NCBI GenBank assembly: GCA_045127595.1
Contig: JBGVQS010000013.1
Coordinates: 1 to 64,000 of the forward strand
Direction of reading: 5' to 3'
Length of the DNA stretch: 64,000 bases
Origin: Scatosoma sp045127595
GTDB lineage: Bacteria; Bacillota; Clostridia; Christensenellales; Borkfalkiaceae
Made by a program: the position numbers and the translations under genes. How positions within the stretch are numbered: position 1 is the first letter of the stretch; every line of letters starts with the position of its first letter. This document shows, in pieces, positions 24,419-34,414 of the stretch. The notes beneath the pieces were generated by a model, which made no database searches, had not been told where the DNA came from, and saw only the letters and a program-made list of their open reading frames with translations.

Positions 24419-27400
24419 TTACGCCAAAGAGATTCGGTCGGATACCGAACGCACGAACAAACCCTTATCTTCCGCCAAGGACACGCAATCGTTTACGTAT
24501 TCGGAAAACTGATCGCTAGGCTTGGTAATGCGGAAAATGGACGCAACGATACTGCGGATTTCTTCCATATACAGCGCGACCTTGTCTTCGAGTGCACCGC
24601 GAATAATGGAAATCGTTTCATACGGCGTGAAATCCTTTTCGTTTTTACGGAGCGTATCCCCCGTTTCCACGCGGTAACGGTCGAACCCGATATATTTATC
24701 CGTCTTGCGATAATATGCCGTACCTAAAATTTTCTCGTATTTAAAACCGCAAAGCCCCACAAGCGCTTGCATTCTCGCGTCCACCTTCGAGCCGTATTTG
24801 GTAATCCCCAAACTCGACAGACATCTCTTGACAAGAAACTCGTAAGAAATCGGTTCTTCCGCTGCAACGATCGCCTTTAAGCGCGCCAAAATTTCCTTGT
24901 CGTTTTCCCCCGAAGTAACGTAGTTCGCGTTTTCAAACAAGCTTTCCAAAACCGCCGCTTTATACGGCTTTTTCAAACGATTCAGCTCCGTGCCGCCCTT
25001 CTTATCCGCACCCGTGAGTTTATCCAAAACGTCTTTAATACGCTTGATTTCACGCTTGGGATTGTTGTAATAATTGACCGCGTACAAGCGCAAAACGTTC
25101 CAGTTGTTGCGTTTGAGCGTTTGAATTTGCAAAATGTTTCTATCCTTGACGGAGAAACGGTTGGGCGTATCGCAAATAACGGCAAGAATAAAGCGTTGGC
25201 GGTTCTTGGGATCGACCACCGCAAGATCGATCTTAAACCCGGAAACACCCACGTCATAACGACATTCGTAGCCGTAGGAAGAAAGCTCTTCCGCGATATA
25301 TTTCCCGATTCCTGCGCGCTTTGCAACCAACGTTTCGGAAGAAATTGCAAGGTTTGTTCTGCCCTTTTCCGCGAAATCCAAGAACGCTTTCAAGCCGGCA
25401 ACCCCGCGCGATTTCGTCTTAGAAAGGTCGATCATTGCCCCCGTCATGGACGAGAACACCACCATTTCTTCCCTTGCACGGGAAACGGCTACGTTGAGTC
25501 TTCTCCAACCGCCCGCTTGGTTCAAAGGACCGAAATTTAAAGAAATTCTGCCCATCTTATCAGGGCCATAGCAAATCGAGAACAAAATCACGTCCCGTTC
25601 GTCCCCTTGCACGTTTTCCAAATTCTTTACAAAGAGCGGTTCTTCGCAATCGTATGCTACGCTTTCCAAACGCTGTGCCGCGATCGCCGCGGAAAGCTTC
25701 CGTTCGATATATTCCTTTTGCACGTTACTGAACGTAACGATACCAAGGCTGGATTTACGCAACTGCGGATCTTGCAAACGGCGGATTACTTCCGCAACCA
25801 AAGCGTCCCCTTCTTCCTTATTTTTCTTACTGAAACCGCGATCGTACGTACCGTCGTTGACCAGCACGAATTTGACCTTGCTTGCCAACGCGTCGGGCGA
25901 AGGGAATGTGCAAAGTCGGTTGTCGTAATACATCAAATTCGAGAACGCAATCAAGCTTTCGTGCTTGCTGCGATAATGCCACGTAAGATGTCTTTGCGGC
26001 ATATTGATGGCAAGACAGTCGTCCAAAACGCTTTCCATATCCTCGTTCTCGAGATTGTCTTCGTCCACGTAATTCGTATTGAAGAAAGTCGTCGGGGGGA
26101 GCTGTTTCGGGTCGCCCACAACGATAGCCGCCTTACCGCGTGCGAGCGAACAAATCGCTTCGGCGGTCGGGATTTGCGAAGCTTCGTCGAAAATAACCAA
26201 ATCGAATAACCCGTTTTCTGCTTTCAAATACTGCGAAACGGTCATCGGGCTCATAAGCATACACGGCGCAATCCTCCCGATCAGTTCGGGGATTTCTTCA
26301 AACAGCTTCCGCAAGCCCATGCCGCGCATATTCCCCTTGGTCAAACGCCCAAAGGACGCCACTTCCAAGCTCAAACTCCCTTCCGTGGAGGCAGTGGGCA
26401 AGCGCGAAATCAGGTTCGCGCGGATACACTCTCTCGTCATGCGCGCAAACTCGTCGCTGATAATGCGCAGACTTTCCGCCTTTTCTTCGCACACCGCCGC
26501 CGAAAATCTCGCCAACACGGGATCGAGCGGAATATTCGTCTGCAAGAAATTTTTATAGATATTCTTTTCAAAGCTGTCCACGATATTTTCGCTGGATACC
26601 GAGCCGTTTTCAAGCGCGTCCGTAATGAACGTAAGCCCCGCTTCGTCCAACGCTTTCGCCGTGCGTTTGTACATGCACCAGCTCGCCAACATATCGATAT
26701 TTTCAATCAATGCGCCCGCTTTTGCGGTATATGCGTCAAGCACTTCTTCGTCGGGCACTTTCTTTCTATCGGCGCGCGTTACTTCCAAAAATTCATTTTC
26801 AGCAACGCGGAAGCTGTCGATTGAGCGGGTGAGCCCTTTGAGCACGGGCATAGAATACCCGTTCGCCGCGCGAATACACATACTGTTGAAGCTGTCCGCG
26901 TTATAGTCCATAAACGCACAAGCACACAAATCGTGCAAGCGATACAAATCTTTCAAAAAGCTTTGGCGTGCTTCAAAATAATCCACTCTGCCGAACGAGA
27001 AAGTGAAATACTGCGAAAGGCTCGTATTCTTGCGGATTTGCTCCATGGAAACGTAGATTGCGTACACCGTTTCAAGCTGTTGCAATAATTCCTCGCCCGT
27101 GAGCGGAATCAACGCTACCTTTTGCAATTTCCGCACGATACCCTTTACCGTTTTATTATTTTCGTAATCGGTGCGTCCTGCTTCCAGCCACTTGCCGAGC
27201 TCTTCGTATTCCTTGCCGATGTCAATCAGCTTTTTGCAAGTAGCAAAATATTTTTCCAAGCTCGCGTCTAAACGACGGTTGGCGTTATAGAACGCGCTAA
27301 ATTCTTCTTCGCGTTCCCGATAATACCGAGCAAGCAGCCCCCCTTCGAGCATCTTGGCAATTTCCAACAACGCGTCGAGTTTCTTTCTCGTCAGCGTGCT

Positions 27401-30073
27401 GATGCTTTGGCGATATAAATCCAAGAACAGCGCAACGTAGTTCCGCAAATGCCGAATTTCGGCAATCATTACCTCGGAAGCGCAATAAACGGAATCGCGG
27501 AGCTGTAAACTATATTCGGATAAATTGACGTTGGAGAAAGGCGAATTGTATACGCCGCCGCATTCCTTTGCTGCAGCCGCCGCCTGAATCATCATGCGCT
27601 CGTAATTTTCAATCTTTTCCTTTGTCAAGCCGTCATAAAAGGCGCTCTCGATATTCATAATATCGGGCGCGTTTTTATTTTTCAGACAAATGAGCAACGC
27701 TTCGTAAATGGAAACGCCCAACCTGCGCTTTTTATGTAAAGCGACCGTCGGTTCGGATAAATCTTCTTTCAGCTTGGAAATAGCGCTCGCCTTTTCCGCA
27801 AGTCCCACCTTTTCCGCCGAACCTGCCAATGCAAGCGTTGTCGTCAATTTTTGAATAACGTCCGTTTTGTTCGTTTTGTTGGAGTGGAGTTCCAGCGTAA
27901 AATCTCCCAACCCCAACGAATCCAAACGCTTTTTAACCACGGACAAAGCGGCTTGCTTTTCCGCAACGAACAACACCCGCTTCCCGTCGTTGAGCGCGTT
28001 TGCGATAATGTTGGTAATCGTTTGCGATTTCCCTGTTCCCGGAGGTCCGTGCAAAACGAAGCTCTTGCCCTGCTGTGAAAGAGCTACGGCTTCCCATTGC
28101 GACGCGTCCGCAGGCAAGGGCATCAAGGTCGCTTCGGGGTTCGCGTCGTCCTCTTTCATAGGCAAATCAGCGTTTTCCCCCACCAAAATGGAATTATCGA
28201 GCAAGGCGGTAATAATTCTATTTTGCGCAAATTCATGGATATTTTCGCGCAAATCGTTCCACATTTGATAACGAGCAAAGGAAAATGCGGCAAGATATAC
28301 GTCGTCGTAAACTTCCCAGTTACGCATTCCTACGACTTCCATGCGCACCATCGCCAAAATTTCGGAAATTTTCAAGCCCTGCACTGCGCCTTCCAAACCG
28401 CGAATATCAATATTGAATTCTTGTTTTAAGTATTCGAGCAGGGTAGAGTTTACGGAAACTTCTTCGTCGGAGATTGCGACCGAGTACCCATTCCCCCCAC
28501 GGCTACGCTTTAATTGCACGGGTTGTAAAACGAGCGGCGCATAATGTTCCGCTCCGTCTTCGCGGGAATACCACTTTAAAAAACCAAGCGCCAAATACAA
28601 AATCTTGATACCTGATTCCTCGTCCGCTTCCTTGTTTTTGCGAATCAAACGGCTGACCGTCTCCACAAGCGTGCGGTCGTCCTGATAAGTGCGTTGTATA
28701 CCCGAACTGTTTTCCAGCGCGATAAGCTCCTTCATTCGCTTCACTTTTGCCGAAGCGCCGAAATAGACCTTCTTACCCGCGATCGTGCTAAGCTCCTGCG
28801 TAGCCGCGGCAAGCGTAAACTCCGTCTGTTCGGAAAAAGCGTCCATGGTATCGTCCACCGACGAGGACGCAAAATGTACCACCGATTTCGTGGGCTGGAA
28901 ATTGAGCAGCATATTCTTCATGGAAAGATCCAAAAGCCGTCTTTCCCATTGTTTGTCTTTCGTCTGTTCGCTGTCTAAGCTCAGTTTTTGCGTTTGACGT
29001 AAGTCTTGGGGCGCGGCTTCGGGAGACATATCTTCTTCCGACAACAGCTCGAAGCCCTTTAAGTTTCTCGCACGCAAAGGCAGGGGCAAAATTTGCGACA
29101 TACGGCAACGGCGCACGTCCAAATACCGATCGTACGTGCCCGATTGTAATTTTTGCTTAAAATGATTTTCCGACGTAGCGTACGCCGCGTTCTTATCCGA
29201 GAACAAATCCTCTACGTCAAAACAGCTAACGTTATTGATTCCGTCCGTGATATACGCTTCCAAACGCGCCACGTCGTCCGAAACGGTGTCGATAAAACAG
29301 CTTTCGTACAGCCATACGCCGCAAGTGATTTCCCTTTCTCCAAACACGAGCAACGGGTGTAAGCCCAAGTTTTCCAAACAGCCGCAAACGAACAACGCAA
29401 GCTCTAACGGACTCGCTTTTCGTTCCGCAAGAATTTTTACTCCTGCGCCCGCTTCAACGGGCTGTGAAATATCCGCTTCCTTTCTTTGGATTGCAAAGCG
29501 GCGAATGGACGCATACAGCGCCGCAATAATACGCCGTACCGTATTTTTATCGTTGCCGACGTAACCGCCAAACTCGCAGGGGACTTCCCATTTTTTGAGC
29601 TGCGCGGCAATTTCCGATTGCATTCTTACGCAATCCCCAAGGCGCGGACGGACAAACGTGGCAAGTTCTTCTTCGTTCCCTTCCGTTCCTTCCCAAAAAT
29701 CAAACGGCAACGTGGTAACCATTACTTCCGCTTTCGTAATAATCTTCTTATCCTTGCATAAAACAATCTCAATTTTTTCTTCTTTGACTTCTTCCGCGGA
29801 CGCAAAATAAAGGGGCGAAAGGATATTTCCAAGCTCCACTTCTACCGTGCTTTCATACGGAATTTCATTTAAGTTTTTTTCGCAGGGAATCAACATTCCG
29901 CCGTCGTTTTTGATGCTTAAAACAAGATCGGTAATTCCTTCTTCTCCGTTGTTTTTGATCTGCAACGAAGAAAATAACGGTCTTTGTGCAAAATAGTCGA
30001 CGTAGGAAACTACTTTGACCGCTTTCCATTTTAAAGTGAGCAATTCTTCCAACTTCTTTGCTTTTCCTGCCAT
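24419..30073 (-). CDS. Giant DUF4011-type superfamily 1 helicase with Vsr-like nuclease and DUF3320 domains
   Basis: An 1884-residue cytoplasmic protein. Residues 1-370 are an unrecognised, mostly beta-strand N-terminal region. DUF4011 starts near 376 (WERRLLDLSMKNMLLNF). The SF1 helicase (about 660-1550) has Walker A GPPGTGKS near 676, FDEASQIPTAEA and GDPKQLPPT near 1295-1328, VQGDERDVILFS near 1489 and LNVAVSRARE near 1526; a long helical insert lies between motifs I and II. A Vsr/MTES_1575-like nuclease fold (about 1585-1685) and a DUF3320 domain (about 1740-1800) follow. This architecture matches DUF4011-helicase-Vsr (Hhe-type) proteins reported as phage defence. In the nuclease, the usual ECDG reads ICDT and the later histidine is not evident. 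It has its own promoter and precedes comEC. Confidence 0.85.
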   Translation of the reverse strand: MAGKAKKLEELLTLKWKAVKVVSYVDYFAQRPLFSSLQIKNNGEEGITDLVLSIKNDGGMLIPCEKNLNEIPYESTVEVELGNILSPLYFASAEEVKEEKIEIVLCKDKKIITKAEVMVTTLPFDFWEGTEGNEEELATFVRPRLGDCVRMQSEIAAQLKKWEVPCEFGGYVGNDKNTVRRIIAALYASIRRFAIQRKEADISQPVEAGAGVKILAERKASPLELALFVCGCLENLGLHPLLVFGEREITCGVWLYESCFIDTVSDDVARLEAYITDGINNVSCFDVEDLFSDKNAAYATSENHFKQKLQSGTYDRYLDVRRCRMSQILPLPLRARNLKGFELLSEEDMSPEAAPQDLRQTQKLSLDSEQTKDKQWERRLLDLSMKNMLLNFQPTKSVVHFASSSVDDTMDAFSEQTEFTLAAATQELSTIAGKKVYFGASAKVKRMKELIALENSSGIQRTYQDDRTLVETVSRLIRKNKEADEESGIKILYLALGFLKWYSREDGAEHYAPLVLQPVQLKRSRGGNGYSVAISDEEVSVNSTLLEYLKQEFNIDIRGLEGAVQGLKISEILAMVRMEVVGMRNWEVYDDVYLAAFSFARYQMWNDLRENIHEFAQNRIITALLDNSILVGENADLPMKEDDANPEATLMPLPADASQWEAVALSQQGKSFVLHGPPGTGKSQTITNIIANALNDGKRVLFVAEKQAALSVVKKRLDSLGLGDFTLELHSNKTNKTDVIQKLTTTLALAGSAEKVGLAEKASAISKLKEDLSEPTVALHKKRRLGVSIYEALLICLKNKNAPDIMNIESAFYDGLTKEKIENYERMMIQAAAAAKECGGVYNSPFSNVNLSEYSLQLRDSVYCASEVMIAEIRHLRNYVALFLDLYRQSISTLTRKKLDALLEIAKMLEGGLLARYYREREEEFSAFYNANRRLDASLEKYFATCKKLIDIGKEYEELGKWLEAGRTDYENNKTVKGIVRKLQKVALIPLTGEELLQQLETVYAIYVSMEQIRKNTSLSQYFTFSFGRVDYFEARQSFLKDLYRLHDLCACAFMDYNADSFNSMCIRAANGYSMPVLKGLTRSIDSFRVAENEFLEVTRADRKKVPDEEVLDAYTAKAGALIENIDMLASWCMYKRTAKALDEAGLTFITDALENGSVSSENIVDSFEKNIYKNFLQTNIPLDPVLARFSAAVCEEKAESLRIISDEFARMTRECIRANLISRLPTASTEGSLSLEVASFGRLTKGNMRGMGLRKLFEEIPELIGRIAPCMLMSPMTVSQYLKAENGLFDLVIFDEASQIPTAEAICSLARGKAAIVVGDPKQLPPTTFFNTNYVDEDNLENEDMESVLDDCLAINMPQRHLTWHYRSKHESLIAFSNLMYYDNRLCTFPSPDALASKVKFVLVNDGTYDRGFSKKNKEEGDALVAEVIRRLQDPQLRKSSLGIVTFSNVQKEYIERKLSAAIAAQRLESVAYDCEEPLFVKNLENVQGDERDVILFSICYGPDKMGRISLNFGPLNQAGGWRRLNVAVSRAREEMVVFSSMTGAMIDLSKTKSRGVAGLKAFLDFAEKGRTNLAISSETLVAKRAGIGKYIAEELSSYGYECRYDVGVSGFKIDLAVVDPKNRQRFILAVICDTPNRFSVKDRNILQIQTLKRNNWNVLRLYAVNYYNNPKREIKRIKDVLDKLTGADKKGGTELNRLKKPYKAAVLESLFENANYVTSGENDKEILARLKAIVAAEEPISYEFLVKRCLSSLGITKYGSKVDARMQALVGLCGFKYEKILGTAYYRKTDKYIGFDRYRVETGDTLRKNEKDFTPYETISIIRGALEDKVALYMEEIRSIVASIFRITKPSDQFSEYVNDCVSLAEDKGLFVRSVSDRISLA

Positions 30074-30126
30074 ACTGTCTTCTCCTACAAAATACTTCGT
30101 GAAAACGCTTCTTTTTTATCCTCTCT

Positions 30127-30155
30127 ATTATACACGAAACAATCGAAAAAATCAA
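30127..30155 (-). promoter_or_regulatory. Promoter of the helicase-comEC unit
   Basis: TTGATT (30150-30155), 17 bp, TATAAT (30127-30132) on the minus strand with CGTG before the -10. It lies about 55 bp upstream of the ATG, which has an AGGAGA ribosome site. Confidence 0.83.
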
Positions 30156-30220
30156 CCCTTGAACAAAACTTTTCGCGCGCGCGACCACATTTATTTTTTC
30201 TTATCCTTTCACAAAGTAAA

Positions 30221-30252
30221 TATCCCCCTAAACCAAAACGGTTCAAGGGGAT
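30221..30252 (-). terminator. Hairpin after nrnA, probable terminator
   Basis: A stem of about 13 bp (TATCCCCTTGAACC against GGTTTAGGGGGATA, including wobbles) lies just past the nrnA stop. The following sequence TTTACTTTG is only moderately T-rich. Confidence 0.55.
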
Positions 30253-30258
30253 AAGCCT

Positions 30259-31230
30259 TTATTCTTCTAAATATTGCGATACGGTATAGGAAAGCTTGTC
30301 TAAAATTTCTTCCACGTTTCCAAACAGCATACAGCCTGCCGCGCGAACGTGTCCGCCGCCGCCGTATCTTCCCGCGATTTGGTTTACGTCCGCGTACGTT
30401 TTTGAGCGCAGAGAAATTTTATACTGCCCTTTTCGCACCTCTAACAAGGATGCCGCCACTTCCACCGTGTCCACGTTCAACGGAAAATCCACAAAGCCTT
30501 CCGTCATGCCGTCGTCCGCGCCCACTTCTTCCATGTCCTTTCTGTAAATAACAATCACAGCAAAACGATCGTCGTGATAAAAACGCATTTTGCCCATCAC
30601 CCTTGCATACAACGCCGCGCGCGCTTTGGGCTGTTTTTTGAACAAATGGTAGTTATAATAACGGACGTTCGCGCCCGCTTTCATCAATTTTGCCGCGAGC
30701 AAAAAGGCTTCTTCCCCCACGTCGTCGTGCGAAAATCCACCCGAATCGGTCAATAGCCCCACAAGCAAATATTCCGCAATCCGCTTATCAAGCGGTACGT
30801 TTAACCGTTCGATTAAAGCGGCTACGTTCATGCAATTTGCCGCACATTCTTTCACGTAGTTATACCGTGCAAAACGGCTATTTGAAACGTGATGATCGAT
30901 ATTTACCGTTTCAATACGTTTACGCTTTGCCTGTATGAATAAATCGCAAAGCGCCCCTAAACGCTGTTCGTCGCTGCAATCCACCGCCACCAAAAGATCG
31001 TACCCGTCCTTAGGGTGTTTCGTGATTTTTTCCAAGCCGTCTAAAAAGGTAAGGTTGGAGGGAATATCCGATTCAACGCATACCTGGTTGGGGGTTTTTA
31101 AATAATCGAGCGCCGCAGAAAGCGCCAGAGCGCATCCGAATGCGTCTCCATCCGGGCGCATGTGCGTAACGATTAGCACCCTTTTTGCGGCAAGAATTTT
31201 ATCGGCTATTTGTTGTAAAAGTTCGTTCAT
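30259..31230 (-). CDS. nrnA: DHH/DHHA1 phosphoesterase, nanoRNase/pAp phosphatase
   Basis: A 323-residue cytoplasmic enzyme that degrades RNA dinucleotides or short oligoribonucleotides and, in some relatives, dephosphorylates pAp. The DHH domain has THMRPDGDAFGCALAL, VAVDCSD and NIDHHVSNS with its metal-binding Asp/His residues; the C-terminal DHHA1 domain ends with YGGGGHVRAAG. The ATG at 31230 is chosen because AAAAGGAAAAC precedes it; a start 48 nt upstream would overlap the rbfA stop. The order infB-rbfA-nrnA is standard in Bacillota. It is the last gene of the rimP operon. Confidence 0.92.
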   Translation of the reverse strand: MNELLQQIADKILAAKRVLIVTHMRPDGDAFGCALALSAALDYLKTPNQVCVESDIPSNLTFLDGLEKITKHPKDGYDLLVAVDCSDEQRLGALCDLFIQAKRKRIETVNIDHHVSNSRFARYNYVKECAANCMNVAALIERLNVPLDKRIAEYLLVGLLTDSGGFSHDDVGEEAFLLAAKLMKAGANVRYYNYHLFKKQPKARAALYARVMGKMRFYHDDRFAVIVIYRKDMEEVGADDGMTEGFVDFPLNVDTVEVAASLLEVRKGQYKISLRSKTYADVNQIAGRYGGGGHVRAAGCMLFGNVEEILDKLSYTVSQYLEE

Positions 31231-31280
31231 ATGTTTTCCTTTTAGAGAAAAACGCGTATAAAATACGCGTTTTTTCATAC

Positions 31281-31664
31281 TTATTCGTTGTCTTCGTCCG
31301 TATCTTCCTGCGGCGTAGAATAGGTAATCGTTTTAAACAATTCGTCCATTTTCGCGCCGTAGCCCATACTGCCGTCCATACGGAAGGTAATGGCAGGTAC
31401 GGTACGCATACGCATTACTTTGGAAAGCTCGTGGCGGATAAAGCCTGCATTTTCCTGCAACGTTTCAAACGAACGCTTGGTATCCGCTTCGTTTGCACCG
31501 TAGATACTCACGTATACGATCGCCGTTTTTAAATCGGGCGCAACGTCCGCTTCCGTAACCGAAATCAGTCCTTTCAGCTCCACACGCCCTTTCATTCGAC
31601 GGATAATTTCGCTGATTTCCTTTTGATATTCGCCGTTTAACCGCGAAGTTCTCGATACTTTCAT
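31281..31664 (-). CDS. rbfA: Ribosome-binding factor A
   Basis: Needed for late 30S subunit maturation (16S rRNA 5' end processing) and cold adaptation. The 127-residue protein begins MKVSRTSRLNGEYQKEIS and has the KH-like fold pattern SVTEADVAPDLKTAIVYVS and VPAITFRMDGSM. Its ATG overlaps the infB stop by one base (TAATG). The C-terminus is an acidic tail. Confidence 0.95.
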   Translation of the reverse strand: MKVSRTSRLNGEYQKEISEIIRRMKGRVELKGLISVTEADVAPDLKTAIVYVSIYGANEADTKRSFETLQENAGFIRHELSKVMRMRTVPAITFRMDGSMGYGAKMDELFKTITYSTPQEDTDEDNE

Positions 31665-34414
31665 TACGCTTTGATCTCCTCGGTGATATAACATTCGATA
31701 ATATCGCCAACGCGAATTTCGTTAAAGCCGTCGATTGCACAACCGCATTCGTAACCGTAATTGACTTCTTTTACGTCGTCCTTGAAGCGTTTAAGCTGTT
31801 TAACGCCGCCTTCGCAAATCATAATATCTTCGCGGTAAATACGGAGTTTTCCGCCGCGAACGATCTTGCCGTCCGTAACGTAGCAGCCTGCAATCGTGCC
31901 CACGCCCGTAATGTTGAACGTTTGACGGACTTCGCACTTACCCGTGAGAATTTCACGAAGCTTGGGTGCAAGCATACCCTTTAACGCCGCTTCCATATCG
32001 TCGATAAGCTCGTAAATGATACGGTAGCTTCTTACGTCTACCTTAGAGGTTTCCGCAAGCTTCTTCGCCTTGGTATCGGGACGAACGTTGAACCCGATAA
32101 TAATCGCGTTTGCGCTGTCCGCAAGCATTACGTCCCCTTCGTTGATCGCGCCCGCCGCGGAGTGGATTACTTTGACGCGAACTTCTTCGTTCGAAAGCTT
32201 CTCCAACGACTGTTTTACCGCTTCAACGCTACCCTGTACGTCCCCTTTGACGATCAAATTCAAATTCTTGATCTTGCCTTCTTCCACCTGCGCGAATACG
32301 TCATCGAGGGTTACGCGGCTTTGTTCTTTGATCATGCTTTCGCGTTCGCGGTTCTTTCTTTCTTCCTGAACCTGCTTCATCAACGCTTGGTCAACCGCCA
32401 TAATGCTGTCGCCTGCGTTGGGAACGTCTTCCAAACCGAGAATGGATACCGCCATGGAAGGGCCAGCGCTCTTAACCGCTCTGCCCTTGTCGTCGAACAT
32501 GGCGCGCACACGCCCCATCGTCGTACCCGACAAAATATTGTCGCCCGTTTTCAAAGTACCCGTTTGCACGATAATGCTTGCAACAGGACCTTTCCCCTTG
32601 TCGAGCTTCGCTTCGATAATTGTACCCTTCGCCTGACGGTCGGGGTTGGCTTTGAGTTCCTGCATTTCCGCAACAAGGTTTACCGCGTCAAGGAGTTCGT
32701 CGATACCCATACCCGTCTTTGCGGAAATAGGAATCAACATTGTATCCCCGCCCCATTCCTCGGGTACGAGCTCGTATTGCATAAGCTCTTGTTTTACGCG
32801 GTCGGGATTGACCTCGTATTTATCCATTTTATTCATAGCGACGATAATAGGAACGTCCGCCGCTTTTGCATGGTTGATCGCTTCTACCGTCTGCGGCATG
32901 ATACCGTCGTCCGCCGCAACGACCAAGATAACGATGTCCGTGATTTGTGCACCGCGCGCACGCATTGCCGTGAACGCCGCGTGGCCGGGCGTATCGATAA
33001 AGGTAATTTGTTTGCCTTTAGCCGTAACCGTGTACGCACCGATGCTTTGCGTAATGCCGCCCGCTTCCCCTGCCGTTACCGTCGTCGAACGGATCTTATC
33101 GAGCAAGGAAGTCTTACCGTGGTCAACGTGCCCCATAACCGTAACGACGGGCGCGCGGGTAACGAGCTTGCTTTCGTCTTCGGCAACCACCGTATCCATC
33201 AACACTTCTTCCGCCGTCTTTTCGGGCTTATATTCAAGGTCGATTCCCAAATCCATCGCGATCATCAACGCGTTTTCATAATCGATAGAATCGTTGATTC
33301 CTTTCATGATTCCTTCCTTGAACAAACGCTTGGTAATTTCCACCGCGGAAACGCCGAGCTTTTCGGAAAGCACTTTCAAAGGAATATCCTGCGTCGTAAC
33401 GACTGCGTGTTCGATCTTGACCGTTTGAATCTCCTGCTTTTTCTGCTTTTTGGGAGAACGTACTTTTCTGTAACCGCTCTTATCCTCGTCGAAATCCTCC
33501 ACCGTCATACCTTGCTGACGGATAAGGGTACGCTTGGAAACGGGTTTCTTTTCCGTGTACGTCTTTTCAAACGTCTTTTTCTTTGCAGGCGCGGAGAAAT
33601 TTTTCTCTCTCGACGGAGCAACAGGCGCAACGATAGGCGCGCTGCTTGCGGTCGGACGGTTTGCGGGACGAGGAGCGTTATTGCTCGTTCTCGGTCCGTT
33701 AAACGGTCTGTCGCCTTGGGGACGGGGGCGGAAACTTTGCGTAGGCGCAGCCGACGTTTCCACGCCGGGTTTCGCAACGTATACCCCCTGTTCCTGCCCG
33801 TTTCTGAAATATCTAGGCGCTCTGGGTGCGCCGGGCGCGGGACGGGGTTCGCTCTTAGGAACAAAGGTTCTTGCTTCGCTTTTTGCCTTTTCTTCCGTCT
33901 TTGTTTCTGCTTTTACCGCGGGTTTTTCTTCCGTTTTTATTGCGGGTTTTTCTTGCGTTTGTTCTTCGGTTTTTTCTACCGCTTTTACGGGTTCTTCCAC
34001 AGGCGCAGTTTCTTCAACGGATTCTTTAACCGGTTCAACAACCGCTTCTTCCGTCTTGGGCTCCGCCGCCTTTTTCCCCGATTTCTTCTTCGGCTTTTCT
34101 TCGACTTCTACGGGAGTAGTTTCTTCCGCCTTTGCCTGTTTTTCTTTTTCCGCGCTTTCTTCTGCAGCTTTTGCTTCCGCAGCTTTCGCTTCCGCCGCCG
34201 CAAGTGCAGCAGCCGCTTCACGCGCTTCCGCTTCCGCTTTTGCGGCAAGCTCCGCCGCTTCGCGTTCGGATTTTTCCGTTTCTAACGCAGAAAGCTTCTT
34301 TAAAATTTCCGAAAGGCTTTTTTCCGTGGAAGAAATTTTCTTTTGCAAGCCCCCAAGACCGCTATCGTCCAGAAGCCCTAAAATTTTCTCCGCATTCTCA
34401 TATTTCTTTGCCAT
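31664..34414 (-). CDS. infB: Translation initiation factor IF-2
   Basis: A GTPase that places fMet-tRNA on the 30S subunit. The 916-residue protein has a long Ala/Glu/Lys/Pro-rich N-terminal region (to about residue 290), an IF2_N domain (VKIEHAVVTTQDIPLKVL onward, about 305-355), the G domain with GHVDHGKTS, DTPGH and NKMD, then domains II-IV. The ATG at 34414 has an AGAAGGA ribosome site; an upstream in-frame start would lie deep in ylxQ. The first 17 bases overlap the ylxQ 3' end. The low-complexity N-terminus creates a long antisense reading frame that is not a gene. Confidence 0.97.
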   Translation of the reverse strand: MAKKYENAEKILGLLDDSGLGGLQKKISSTEKSLSEILKKLSALETEKSEREAAELAAKAEAEAREAAAALAAAEAKAAEAKAAEESAEKEKQAKAEETTPVEVEEKPKKKSGKKAAEPKTEEAVVEPVKESVEETAPVEEPVKAVEKTEEQTQEKPAIKTEEKPAVKAETKTEEKAKSEARTFVPKSEPRPAPGAPRAPRYFRNGQEQGVYVAKPGVETSAAPTQSFRPRPQGDRPFNGPRTSNNAPRPANRPTASSAPIVAPVAPSREKNFSAPAKKKTFEKTYTEKKPVSKRTLIRQQGMTVEDFDEDKSGYRKVRSPKKQKKQEIQTVKIEHAVVTTQDIPLKVLSEKLGVSAVEITKRLFKEGIMKGINDSIDYENALMIAMDLGIDLEYKPEKTAEEVLMDTVVAEDESKLVTRAPVVTVMGHVDHGKTSLLDKIRSTTVTAGEAGGITQSIGAYTVTAKGKQITFIDTPGHAAFTAMRARGAQITDIVILVVAADDGIMPQTVEAINHAKAADVPIIVAMNKMDKYEVNPDRVKQELMQYELVPEEWGGDTMLIPISAKTGMGIDELLDAVNLVAEMQELKANPDRQAKGTIIEAKLDKGKGPVASIIVQTGTLKTGDNILSGTTMGRVRAMFDDKGRAVKSAGPSMAVSILGLEDVPNAGDSIMAVDQALMKQVQEERKNRERESMIKEQSRVTLDDVFAQVEEGKIKNLNLIVKGDVQGSVEAVKQSLEKLSNEEVRVKVIHSAAGAINEGDVMLADSANAIIIGFNVRPDTKAKKLAETSKVDVRSYRIIYELIDDMEAALKGMLAPKLREILTGKCEVRQTFNITGVGTIAGCYVTDGKIVRGGKLRIYREDIMICEGGVKQLKRFKDDVKEVNYGYECGCAIDGFNEIRVGDIIECYITEEIKA

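Noticed and set aside
32162..34285. A long open frame on the plus strand (about 700 codons) opposite infB
   Set aside because: It is the antisense shadow of IF-2, whose codon bias (few A/T third positions in the Ala/Glu/Lys-rich N-terminus) keeps the opposite frame open. It has no ribosome site and a Phe/Arg/Leu-rich nonsense composition.
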